This document shows positions 11,737 through 22,554 of a DNA stretch of 64,000 nucleotides, one piece after another; the stretch's first letter is position 1; each line of letters starts with the position of its first letter. The DNA is taken from positions 124,001-188,000 of the forward strand of contig NC_037321.1 in NCBI RefSeq assembly GCF_000143535.2. The letters are read 5' to 3'. The notes under the pieces were generated by a model that searched no databases, had not been told where the DNA came from, and saw only the letters and a list, made by a program, of their open reading frames with translations. The position numbers and the translations under genes were made by a program. The DNA is from Botrytis cinerea B05.10 (lineage: Eukaryota > Ascomycota > Leotiomycetes > Helotiales > Sclerotiniaceae).

Positions 11737-12863
11737 TCATACACTCTTAGGATACCATCCTACCATACACCCATGCATTTCAATACCCGTATTAGTATCG
11801 AAAGCACGCGCTTCCATATAGTCGCCCTCTGCCCAGTTCAAGTCTTTTACTAACGTAAAATTATTCGCTGTTACCACCCCGCCTGGGAAATGATACCGGA
11901 AAAATATGTGATTCGGGGCTGGTGGAATCGCTGTCAATATTGTAGCTACTTGATCTGTCAGTTCGGGCTTAAGTACAGTGTATGATGTGGGATGATTACA
12001 ATTCAGCACTTCAATGAATTCCGCCGTCGTCTTTGTGCCCCGGACTGACACTATGACATTTTGTCTCCTAGATGGATCTTTACTGCACTCCTCAGATCTA
12101 TGGTAGTCGCGTTAGTTGAGATTTACCACCGACGATATGCACAATCAACTCACTGGAAATATGGTAGATAGAATGGAATATATAAGGTATCTTCAAAGTA
12201 ATATAATTGTCAGCATGCAGTATATCTATTGGCAAGGGGTAAAGTAAGAATCGAACCTGGTTCAACAAAAACAGCGCTTTGTGGAAACGAACAGAACTTG
12301 TTTGACTTGACACATTCAAAACAAGGCTCGACTCTACTGCACGGTATACCAAGAGTAAAATCACGACTGCAGTGAAGGCATGGTTGCGAGAGAATCCTTT
12401 TGAGAGGAAGTGGCGGTTCAGAGTTAAGTGTGTGTCTATCTGGGATTGAAGGATGAAGATTTCTAGGATCTGAAACACCAGAGTAATTTTCAATTGTAGG
12501 GCCAGCTTTGTAAGGGCCTGAAGACCTGAAGTTACCGGGAACTAAATCTTTATAATAGTTTCGATCCGGAGTAACAGAGTTATTAGGAGCCAGAAGGGTC
12601 GAGAACCCGGGAAGTGCAACATCGGAATAATTGGTGTCTGGAGGAATAGGTTCTGAGATACTAGGAAGTGTAATATTAGACCTGTTGGAATCTGGTTCTG
12701 ATGGAGTCAGATACGAGGTTCTGGAAAGTGTAGTATCAGAGTTATTGGAATTTGGTGAAGTCAGATCTGGATTCCAGGGAAGTGTAGTGTCAGAGTTATT
12801 TGAATTTGGTGAATCAGAGCTGATTGAAACTGAGGGATCGGCGCCCATTCTGCGAAAGATCAT
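11737..12863 (-). CDS. Zn2Cys6-like cysteine-cluster protein with N-terminal tandem repeats
   Basis: Three exons: 12257-12863, 12154-12190 (only 37 nt) and 11737-12097, giving 334 aa. The first 110 residues are a degenerate tandem repeat of about 20 residues with the core SNNSDTTLP (SPNSNNSDTTLPW, SPNSNNSDTTLSR, SNRSNITLP, TNYSDVALP). Residues about 158-193 contain CLHC, nine residues, then CSRVEPCFECVKSNKFC. This is the C-x2-C / C-x5-C-x2-C-x6-C order of fungal binuclear zinc clusters, but with nine rather than six residues after the second Cys. The C-terminal 120 residues have a compact mixed composition (NHIFFRYHFPGG, DYMEARAFDTNTG). I do not recognise that domain. A DNA-binding role is possible but unproven; no fungal transcription-factor middle domain is seen. 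Confidence 0.6.
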
Positions 12864-13481
12864 GTTGGTCTGGTTATAAGAGTATTTTGATTTATGTTTT
12901 CGGTATGATATGGAGTTGTTTCGATCTGGTAGTTGGAGGTAATAGATTTTTGATCTATGTTTTTGATGTTAGTATGGAAAGTGCCCCATGACTGTTGGCA
13001 CGATGATAGCAAGATAATTGATAAAATATCATGAGGTAACTGCGACCAAGTGCTTGATTGTCTGGCAGGAACATTTATACCTCTTTAATCCACACAAGTG
13101 TCAATTGAATCTGTTGGTATCAACTTGGTTGATAAGTGTCAAAGTAATTTAGTCTATTATGGTGCTCTCTACATAATCACACGATTAATACCTTGACAGA
13201 ATCCAAGAGATCTATCGACTGAGTGGTATATTCCGGGAAGCGAAAAGGGGCAAGGGAAAGAGGAGCATGTCATGAGATTCGAATATACTTGACAACCAAG
13301 AGTTTTGGTCACTTTCATAATATTCAAACTCAGCTGGGACAAATGAAAACGAACCCAAAACTTCCTTAGCCTACAAATTACAAAATAAAAATTGAATTTC
13401 TTAAGGGTTTGACTCCCATCCACCCCAACATCATTTTCTTACAGTCCAGTCCACCCAGCTCACCAAGCTCGACATTGACTC
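12864..13481. other. Intergenic spacer
   Basis: AT-rich region upstream of the Zn2Cys6-like gene and downstream of the next leftward gene. Only short open frames without support are present. Confidence 0.4.
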
Positions 13482-14053
13482 TCATTGTCCACCCCTCCTT
13501 TCCTTTGCCTGCCATATATTATCAAACAATCCAATTCCGACGAGTTCGACGCCATAATTGTCAAAGACCTTAGCATACACTGTTTCTCCTCCATCAAACA
13601 CGCTTCCGACCAATGCATCTTCACCTATGATCTGTGTTCTGCGAAGAAAAAATTCTAAGTGTAAATTCTCCGGCAGTTGATACTCTCTAGATAGTGCACC
13701 TATGTAGATTTGCGATCAGTGTTTATTTGCTTTAAAGTCTGTCTATCGTATCTGTAGATTTACTCACTCTCGATGCCATCGAGGAGATCATGCATATTTG
13801 CTGTCTCATGGGACTCGAAGTAGCGACTGAATCTATAGAACGCGGCTCAGCAACATGTTGGCGTGCTCTAGTAATCGAGCTCATCACACTTACCCGCGAC
13901 CAGAAGAACAGGATCGATGTAGTTGAAAGAACAATATATTTCCATATTCACGGTATCCCTTACCATGCCATTGAGGTCTACGAAGCCGAGCGCGTGGATC
14001 TCTTGGATATCGAGGGTTTGGTCTGAAGTGTCGACTAGACGTTCGTGCTCCAT
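13482..14053 (-). CDS. Uncharacterized multi-exon protein, 5' end uncertain
   Basis: The last exon (13482-13699) has no ATG, so a simple start-to-stop scan misses it. It reads GALSREYQLPENLHLEF, later VGSVFDGGETVYAKVFDNYG, then VELVGIGLFDNIWQAK and a TGA. It joins in phase to an exon at 13768-13832 (FSRYFESHETANMHDLLDGIE) through a 68-bp intron with donor GTGAGT and acceptor ATAG. Upstream, the frame from an ATG at 14053 encodes TLDIQEIHALGFVDLNGM and continues to VLLVAG near 13876. Joining it to the FSRY exon in phase needs a weak GTGTGA donor, so this junction is unresolved. The C-terminal part clearly has protein-like composition. The family is not recognised; a small NTF2/SnoaL-like fold was considered but its motifs are not evident. 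Confidence 0.5.
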
Positions 14054-15895
14054 ACATCTTGGAATGCTTTGATAAGATTCAGTGGAGGATTTATGTAGCT
14101 TTGCTTTGAAGAGGTGGGGAAATTGTATCTAAAGTCGGAGACCTTCGACTTATATTGCAAGACATGTCGATTGGCATGGAGTCTTTCAGGCTTACAGACA
14201 GCAAGAAAAAGGAATTCTTGGAGGTTAATGCAAACAACCGCTCGGTTCCAAAGATTGCTGTTTTCATTTCCTTGATTCAACACATTTTTCTTCCTTAGAA
14301 GTCCTCGAAACCTTCATTCCTTTCATTACACTAGGCAGATACTACTAGGAATAACTTCTTCTTCAAGCGAATATCCCAAGTAGTTGAACTTGATTAATGT
14401 CGACAATCTTTTCAATCACATATTCCCTTGTTTGTAGGTTGGATCCGTTATTCGCTTGTTTGTGCCGAGAAACGCTTAGGTGCAGCTTCGCGCATCTAGG
14501 ACTTCCTCGAGTAAGAAATCGGTCCGCGGTTAACGAGTAGATAGCTTCTATCCAATAATACTGATGATGCCCGTTTGATATGTTCCCCTGGGCTTCGATT
14601 TTCGATTTCTTATTCTAGACATGAGTTTCTTTTGGGTTACCCGCAAGGAACAATGGCTTGAAACAGTGGCAATTTCACCTTTTTTCCATTCACAAGGCTC
14701 ATCATTATATTCTACATACTTTGAGAAATCATCAAGAATGGATAGCATTACAAATAAGATCCCGAAAGTATGTTCCAAGTGACTGAAGAACAGGTGAATA
14801 ATCAATCATTTGCAAAACCTGTTTGTCTAACAGTCCGCCGTAAGTTTCATTACCACTCAACCGGTACAAACAAACCGCTGACCCTGTGGAAAAAGCATAC
14901 ATGCACCTCCATGCGTCTACCCGTCGCCATGAAAAAGACTTGAATATGATTGGAAGTGCATTGTTCACACCCTTGGAGTGCTTCCATCTGCCATTTCGAG
15001 GGTCTAAATGGTCTGAGAATACTCTTCAATGCCCCAATTTGTCCTCTTGTGCAGAATACTTAGGTATACTGCATCGCTCCTACCAGATATGTCAAGCAAA
15101 TCTTACATCCTTGACCCCATCCATCTATTTTCCACTAATCCTTTGCGCAACTACGGGAATCCTTCTGCTACTACTTCAAGTAGACTAGAAACTCGAGCCA
15201 GGAATCAGGATTGCAGTCATTTATACCACAACTGAGCACGTGTGCGTATTTGCCGATACACTTCCCATCGTAGCACCTCCCGCATTATATTCTGCTTTTG
15301 TGCAACCTATGCAAATCTTTGTTTGTGTAACATTTTTGCTGCTTGCTATTTATTTGATGGGGACTGCTGTACATAGCGGGTATGGGTTTGTGCAACCATC
15401 TTCTACAAATACGCATGATTTGCACTATGGGAAATCTCATAGTTTCTGTGGAGCTCTGAATTTGTGGATTGGGCAGATATAACTGACTGTCCACGTCTAC
15501 GCATTGATGGAGAGGAGAATGGGCCCATGCTCCTTTACGAAGATCAAAAGGGGGAAAAAATTATAAATCATGGGCTTGTAGAGAACTTGGTTCTAGATGC
15601 AATCAATTAGAAAAACGGGGAAGTCAGCTGGATATTCACTTTGCAATTCGCTAGATATTCATGTAAATTTTTAGTACATTTTAAGAAATCCAGAAAATAA
15701 ATCTTGAATGATGGTGCACTAGCATGTAGGATTTGATCTAACCACTTTACTACCTCGAGCTTAGCCGGATGCTCTTTTCCCTGCATGCCTCCCAACCTCG
15801 TAACCATTTTAAGTTGTGCAAACAACATTCAAACGCCGTTCCCAACCAACGCCACCCAAGGATATAAGAGAAATACTATCAGAGAATCATTAAAC
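14054..15895. other. Gene-poor interval
   Basis: About 1.8 kb between the uncharacterized gene and the 3' end of NMD3. Short frames on both strands (for example 15240-15482 on +, with one hydrophobic stretch) have no domain, splice structure or start context that I can support. Confidence 0.35.
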
Positions 15896-17516
15896 TCATT
15901 GTTGGTCGTTCATGTTGAGTTCATCAAACTCGTCTAGCAACTCATTCATATCAATCTTTGGTGTCTCATCTTCACCGTCACTCGTCTCGGCTACACTCAT
16001 AGCATCCGCTTCCTTCTGAGCCTGTTGAGCCTTGTACAGAGCAAGTGTCTGTCTGAGCTCAGGATCTTCCTCAACATCCTGTAAGAACATCTCATAATCT
16101 CTATCCATCTTTTCTTGATCTTGCTTCCTGGGTAGGACTTCTCCTTCTTCTTTACCCATACGCTTGAGGCGCCAGTTCCTGTTCTTAGACTTCTTCTTTC
16201 TTGCGTACAATTTCTTGACAAGCATTACATCAGGAATTTTCGATGCATAGTTATTTGATTCTTCGAGGGCGTCGTATTGGGGGTTGTTGAAATTAGTACC
16301 AGTCATCATGTATCCCATAACAGAGTCTCCAGGATGAACGACATTTCCGAGATGTGTTCTTGTGTAAAAGGTTTTGTCATTTGATCCGAGGTCAGATGCA
16401 CGAGCAACGGTAGCTTCAGCAAGAGCCCATCTTCCCTTTGTAGGACCCAGGGGCTCAATGTCCATAATGATAAACTCCACCAACTCCTGAACATCGGCCA
16501 AAGGCTTGAATGGTGCACGCCAGTATATAGGGCAACTGATTTCCGCAGTTTGAAGGGATTGTGGATCAAGGATATTGATAGAATTACCAATTCGATAGCA
16601 AAGACCAAGAGGAGAAATGTTTCCAGCAGCCTTTGCCAACTTGATTGGAAGCGCGACCAAATCATCTTTACAAATTGGTACCAACTCGACGGAGAAGGAG
16701 AATTTGTAGGATTTAGTAGATGTGTGAATGTCCATGGAGATAAGTTCTTGAGACTTCTTTGCTGTGATAGGGGCAACCGAGTTCAAGAAGTCGACAAATT
16801 TTTCCGCCGAATTTCGTGCTGCGAAGAAAAAATCTAAACCATCCTTGACTTCCTTGATGTTAATAGTATCCTTGTGTGCACCATGCTTCAAGATCAATTG
16901 TTCCAGGTACAAAAAGGTTCTCTTGTGAGGAACCTTTTGTCTAACTTGCACACAAGCTCTCCATGTATTCGCGGTATAAGATTTCGCACAATCGGGACAT
17001 TGCTGATAGGCAACCACATATTCAACCTCGAATGACTGTTGCAAAACGACACCTTCCGATACCGAATCTTGTATAGTAAGCTTGACCTTGATTCTTCGAG
17101 AATGAGGTTCCGTCCAGATAAAACTCGCATCGATAATTCGAACTTTGTGTAGACCTCTAAGTTTCTTTAGGCAAAGGGCAAGGAGTTCGCGGGATTCGAG
17201 GGAGGCTTGGATCCAGGTTTGAGGCGGGAGTAACCATCTTTCGCAATCTCGGCAGAAGTGTACAGTGGCTTCTCTTTGAATACCTTGCGATACATCGACG
17301 GTAAGCTTTACGCAATCATAGCAGAGAGCACCGGCGGAAGTCGTTCCATCGATAGGAGCGCCACAGTTGCAGCAGAGAATACTTCGAAACTATTAGCGAT
17401 AGGAACTTGGGAGGAATTCCCGAGAAAGAAACTTACGTAGCACCAGTTTTTGGTTCTTGTGCCTGAAATCTGGAGGCAATAGATACCGGCGCGTCGTCAA
17501 CATCCATAGCAGACAT
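15896..17516 (-). CDS. NMD3: 60S ribosomal subunit nuclear export adaptor NMD3
   Basis: Two exons: 17437-17516 and 15896-17381, giving 521 aa, close to yeast Nmd3 (518 aa). NMD3 binds the late pre-60S particle and carries it through nuclear pores by recruiting CRM1/exportin through C-terminal leucine-rich export signals, then recycles in the cytoplasm. The N-terminal zinc-binding part has several Cys pairs (LCCNCGAP, LCYDCVK, FCRDCERW, QQCPDC). The middle includes YLEQLILKHGAHKD, GLDFFFAAR and a basic segment KKLYARKKKSKNRNWRLKR. The acidic C-terminus ends with MNELLDEFDELNMND, matching the export-signal region. The start is the first ATG and the 55-bp intron is phase 2. The ATG faces the sulfonate-dioxygenase gene across a shared promoter. 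Confidence 0.96.
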
Positions 17517-18500
17517 GATGGCGGGCTTTTTCTTGTATTTTTTCTTTTGATGGTGGGATTTTGATAAAAGAGAAAAAAGTTGCCCCGCAGAGATAAACGA
17601 TAGAGAATGACGCCGCTAGAGTAATCTAGTGCTTATTCAGCCCCACCTCTGAAGCCTCGACGTTTTGATTGGACGACTGTATCACGTGAGCGCGAGACAG
17701 TGGGCTCCCGATTAGTACGGATAGTCTCAGCGACCATATTGGCAATTGATTTCTCAGCACTCCGGAATTATGAGCCATAATGAGTGAACAAAAGCAATTT
17801 AGAAGCCTGTCTTCTTTGAAATCAAATTTTCAAGTTTGGAATTTGTCCAATGCACGTTGAGATGGGCTGAGCGCTTGTTTTGAGAACACACGTGATTTAC
17901 ATCGGCTGTGAATCACGTGCAACATCAACTCTCCTGTGGGTAGGCTCGAGGTAGGGTAGTCAGTAGAGAGTCTGGGGATGGGGATCCTGGATATTTGGAA
18001 TGGTGTTGGTTCAGGTAGGGATTGTTTTTATAAGTGACGGATAATAAATGCAACTATCTACTTCTCTATTCCCGATATATCCACTCTGCTATCACATTTC
18101 CCATACGACATTCGTGATCGCTGAGCACAATTGCACCATCATCCATCGACCAATAACCACCCTAATATCTCAACGATCAACTACCACGAATTGCGTGTCA
18201 TCTGTCTTTGCTTGCGTATTGGGTGTTCCAAGCGTGTTACGATCTGGTTGTTATCTGTGATTAGATCTTGCGGATTGGTGATCAAGGAGCAAGCTCCAAT
18301 AAAAACCTTGTGTGATGTCGTTATCAAGCATTGACGGGTTGAATGTGGTAGGTTTGGCGAATGGGGTATGTTAAAGTTGCGAACATATGTTATGCCCGGA
18401 TGTATTTAAGTCCTTCAACTTTCCGTTTGATTAAGAAAGGACGAGTTAAGCTTCTACATCCAACAATCGAAACACTACAATAACAACCGCATTAAACACA
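17517..18500. promoter_or_regulatory. Divergent NMD3 / sulfonate dioxygenase promoter with CACGTG boxes
   Basis: A 984-bp divergent intergenic region. It contains three CACGTG palindromes: ATCACGTGA at 17681-17689, and two more at 17889-17894 and 17914-17919. The latter two form the arms of a perfect inverted repeat (CACGTGATT, 13-nt spacer, AATCACGTG). RTCACGTG is the known binding site of the bHLH factor Cbf1, which cooperates with sulfur regulators in fungi. That fits the dioxygenase on the right, but binding here is inference. A TATA-like TATTTAAG lies at 18403-18410, about 90 bp before the dioxygenase ATG. Short open frames at 18048-18334 look like chance. Confidence 0.5.
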
Positions 18501-19811
18501 ATGGCGCCTTCAGCAACAGAAACAGTTGCTCTTCCAACTCAAGTGAAGAAGTCTGTGAGTGATAGATTCAGTCGCGATGAGCTTGGAAGCTATAAAGAGC
18601 TTGCTCCCACCTCGTTCGATAAAGAAGCCGAAGAGAAAGGTCTTGGCAAATTTGCTGCTGCGTCTGTATGTATTCTCCGTAGTGTATTGCGAGTAAAGAA
18701 ATTATTTTAATGCTCAGACTCAGTATCCACATTACCTCCCAACCTGGGACGATGTTACATACCCACCTCTTGAATCTTTTGAGCACAGAGACCATGGATT
18801 GGATGCCGATACAACCTATCCAGAACTACTTGCATTGGGCGTCGAGGCAGTTGAATTGACACCTGCGATGGGCACAGAAATCAAAGGTGTACAATTAAGC
18901 AAGTTAAGCAATGCTGGCAAAGACCAATTGGCTCGATTTGTTGCAGAGAGAAAGGTCGTAGCTTTCAGAGATCAAGACTTTGCAGATCTGTCAATCGCAG
19001 ACGCTGTTGAGTATGGCAGTTATTTTGGGCGACCTCACATCCATCCCACGTCAGGAGCCCCACTGAATCATCCTGAGATTCACCTGGTACACAGAGCAGC
19101 TGGTGATAAAACAGCTGAAAGCTTCTTCGAGGCTCGAACAAATAGTGTAGCATGGCACTCTGACGTCACATATGAGAAGCAGCCACCGGGAACAACCTTC
19201 CTATATGTTCTTGACGTCCCAGAAACCGGAGGGGATACTCTCTTTGCCAATGGTGTCGAAGCATATAATCGTCTTAGTGATGCATTTAAAGAACGTCTGC
19301 ATGGACTTTCTGCGACACATTCAGGTATCGAGCAAGTGAACGCCTCTCGCTATAGGAATGGCATTGCTCGCAGGGAGCCTGTCGTGAACGTTCATCCTAT
19401 TGTCCGAACGCATCCCGTGACTGGAGAAAAGGCATTATATGTTAACAGACAATGTAAGTATATGCTATCTTTACTGAGTGTGTTCGTTGCTAACCCTTTT
19501 TCAAGTCACCCGAAAGATCGTAGGATTAAAACAGGAAGAAAGTGATGTACTATTGGTAATGACATCCCCAATGTTTGCAACATATTAACAGTTATCTAAC
19601 CGTTTCGTAGAATTTCCTGTATGACCATATTGCACTAGGAGCCGACTTTCACGTAAGAGTCAAGTGGGCACCAAAAACTGTAGTTGTTTGGGACAACAGA
19701 GTAGCGACCCATACCGCTCTTGTTGATTGGTCGGGTGGAGCACGCAGACATCTTGCGCGTATCACACCACAAGCTGAAGCACCATACGAGACGCCTTTCA
19801 AGGCATCATAA
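18501..19811 (+). CDS. TauD/Jlp1-type Fe(II)/2-oxoglutarate sulfonate dioxygenase
   Basis: Four exons: 18501-18665, about 18724-19453, 19506-19555 and 19611-19811, giving about 381 aa. Members release sulfite from taurine or other alkylsulfonates using Fe(II), O2 and 2-oxoglutarate, letting the cell use sulfonates as a sulfur source; yeast Jlp1 is the reference. Visible motifs are MGTEIKGVQLSKLS near the N-terminus, RKVVAFRDQDF, the iron ligands in WHSDVTYE (HxD), DTLFANGVEAY, and the distal His and 2-oxoglutarate region DNRVATHTALVDW followed by GARRHLARIT. Intron 1 ends with tandem acceptors (CTCAGACTCAG); either keeps frame and differs by two residues (TQ). The divergent promoter with CACGTG boxes would fit control by sulfur supply. 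Its stop codon lies 140 bp from that of the convergent gene. Confidence 0.93.
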
Positions 19812-19951
19812 CGCGCACAAATTTCTTGTAGCTATGATGATCATAATAAATTATTTAGTTCAAAGTTCATGAATGAAGCTTTCAACAAGGCCTGTGAATC
19901 ATATGTGGCATTAAATCGTGATGATAATTTTAACATATAGTTCTTGATCAA

Positions 19952-21100
19952 TCACAAGAATGTTGGAATGATGTCGAGCTTCTTTTTCTCTTCCTCCGCC
20001 TGTTTCCGTCTAAGTTTCGTCTGTGCGATTCGTCTTGCTATCCTATCTTGAGTGGTAGATAAATGGGAGGACGGATCAGCAGTCGGAGCTTTGGTAGATT
20101 TATGAACATTGGAATGAAGAGTCACAGGAGTCCTCGACTTTTGCAGCTTACTAGCAGTTACTGCTGTTGATACCGTCGGTAACCTGGCTTCTGGCTGTGT
20201 ATTAACCGGTTTAGAGGATGAGAACTTTGGAGCCGAAATAGGTGCATCAAGATCATCGTTGTCTTCGGAAGCTGTAGTATCTGGGTCCAGATCCACAGCT
20301 TGAGTCTTACGTTTGATAGTCGGAGAAGACGCGCGCTGTGAAGTTTCGAACTTAGTGGGATTGCGAAATCCAGCAGCCGCTCTTGTAGTTTTGGTTGGAG
20401 AAGAAATGTTCATGAGTGATATACCTCTTTTCTTCGGACTTGTCATTAGACCATAAAGTGATGTTCCAACAAAGGGTAGAGTTTCTTCATCACTATCATC
20501 AGAAAGGCCATCTTCCTTTTTGCCAATCAACTTCTCTAGAACGTTTCGCTGATTTTTCGACCTTGCAATCTCTTCTGCTTTACGCCTTGTTGCATCCGGC
20601 ATTCTGCCGACCACAGGCCTTGAAATCGAATTAATAGCATCAGCGTTTCGTGTTTTGGCTATTTTACCAAGTCTTTTATATTCGGCTGTGTGTAGATGCA
20701 CAGTGAAGGACTTTGCAACTGTCAAAAATTCGTCTTCGACAATACGATATTTATCATCATGCTCTCGACCTTCCTCCATGAAACTACTAGCTGCTTAGCT
20801 ACAAACGCATAGGTTATCGAATTGAACAAACCTTTCAGTGGGAGGTTCTGGTGGGGGCGATGTAGAAGGTTCACGACCTTGATTAAAATCAGCAAGAGAA
20901 TTAGAGCACTGCTTATGAGGATACGAACTATGGCTTATGGCTTTGATCTGCTTGGGAGGATGGCCGGAATCATAATCGCTGTCAGAAGGAGAAGCTTCAC
21001 CACGAGGACGCTTTGTAGATCTGCCGACCGAAGCAATGGTTTTCTTTGGAGGGGTCAGTGTAGTCGAGCCATTCTTTTTTTTCCATGGAAGTGTCCTCAT
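19952..21100 (-). CDS. Conserved fungal protein, probably nuclear, function unknown
   Basis: Two exons: 20832-21100 and 19952-20783, separated by a 48-bp intron (donor GTTTGT, acceptor TAGTAG) that joins in phase to give 366 aa. The N-terminal 85 residues are basic, Pro- and Ser-rich (TLPWKKKNG, STKRPRGEASPSDSDYDSG). The best-conserved-looking block follows the junction: EGREHDDKYRIVEDEFLTVA then SFTVHLHTAEYKRL, and PVVGRMPDATRRKAEEI. The rest is Ser/Thr-rich with SPKKRG, SPTIKRK and similar basic patches that look like nuclear-localisation and phosphorylation sites. The last 40 residues form a charged helix (RIARRIAQTKLRRKQAEEEKKK). I do not recognise a named family. Confidence 0.75.
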
Positions 21101-22554
21101 GATTTGATGATAATCCTGATATTTGACGTGGGGTCCAGCCTTGAAAATTAGAGGTGTTGCCCGTTTGTGATTACGGTGAATAAATAAGATATGTGAAACA
21201 CCAGAATTTTGTGCAAGTTAAAAGTAAACCTGGATAATACTGGGTAGACGTCCAATTTCATTGCCAACAATGGTCTGCTGTATAAATTGGTCCTTTGTTC
21301 AGAAATGTAATGAGGCCTCCAACAATACGGCGAAGTGGGGTATCTCTGCATCAGTAGAATCTGATAAGTAACAAGTGAATGATTGATTCCTTCTAGGTGT
21401 TTTAATCGCTTTCAACTTTGGACCTTCAGTGGAAGAAATGACCACGCACGCCAAGCTGTTCGAGGAGTTTTCGCAATGAAAGCGATTCGCATAAGCTGAG
21501 TGCAGCAGTGTGACTATGGAGAACAATACAACGAAATGGCCTATCTATTCTCGATGGTGGGTATGATTGCTTCTCGATATCATCAAGCAATATCAAAGTA
21601 TTCAGCGGAAGAGCTATCATGAAGTCATCCGTGTGCTCTCACCATCAACCATCAGCGCGGCGCCTTCTGGACGCAGAAGACTTTCTCCTGGCAAAAAGAC
21701 TTTGGGCGTCCAAACCAGAGTTTCAGCAAACACTTGAGTGGGCGTGGCGGGATCGTCTAAAGAGTGTTGTAAAATGAGACGATAATGCAATGGGCCCTAT
21801 CGTCAAGGAATGCATTCACCACAAATGCTTTCTTGATAGGTCCTTGTCAAGCTAATAACTGGATCACTGTCTGTAGTTCTTCGACCGCAGTCCTCAAATG
21901 AAAGACAAACCACTTGATGCAGTCATATGCGTTCTGTCTGTCACAACGCGCGAACAACACTGTCGCAAAGAGGAAAGCCAGTGATATCTGATCTGGCGAA
22001 GACTAGTTGAAGTTAACGAGCGTGATAGTTCTCGCAGTACTTCCACAACTTAACTTTTATTTCACGACAGCTAAAGTCTCTGTGTTGCTGCTTCTTCCAA
22101 TATGGAACATCCGAGACATCCCACCTCTTCCTTGTGACGAGGAAATCGTGGTTCTGATATTGACGCGTTTCACCGCCACGATTCATCTGATTTTTCTGGA
22201 TGACCTTATCACGTGCCTTATCTGAGCCAGAGACCCACTTTTACAGGGCGCAACTCTCCAGAATTGGACAGAAGCTTCGATGACTGTTCTAGAGCTCAGA
22301 GCATTTTCATATCCTACAGCCTACACTCTATTCTTCGAGCCCTTCACTTGACAGGGTTACAATAAAGGAGTAATCATAACCAAAAGCCAATTTGACACGT
22401 ATAAGAAAGGCATAACACGTACTTGACTCTCTCTCGCACCAGATCTATACTGCACTTCGTCTCCCATTTCTTCGTTTGTTATATCAGCAATTCAATGTTC
22501 AGACCTCGGTTCGATATTGAAAGTCGTCCGAGGACAAAATAGGAGAGGAACAGC
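21101..22554. other. Intergenic region upstream of the kinase gene
   Basis: This holds the divergent promoters of the nuclear-type protein (-) and the eIF2alpha-kinase-like gene (+). One CACGTG box lies near 22210. Short frames near 21150-21620 on the minus strand and 22007-22225 on + have no support. Confidence 0.4.

Noticed and set aside
18048..18334. Plus frames in the divergent promoter
   Set aside because: Short, overlapping in two registers, with no conserved composition; more likely promoter/5' UTR of the dioxygenase.
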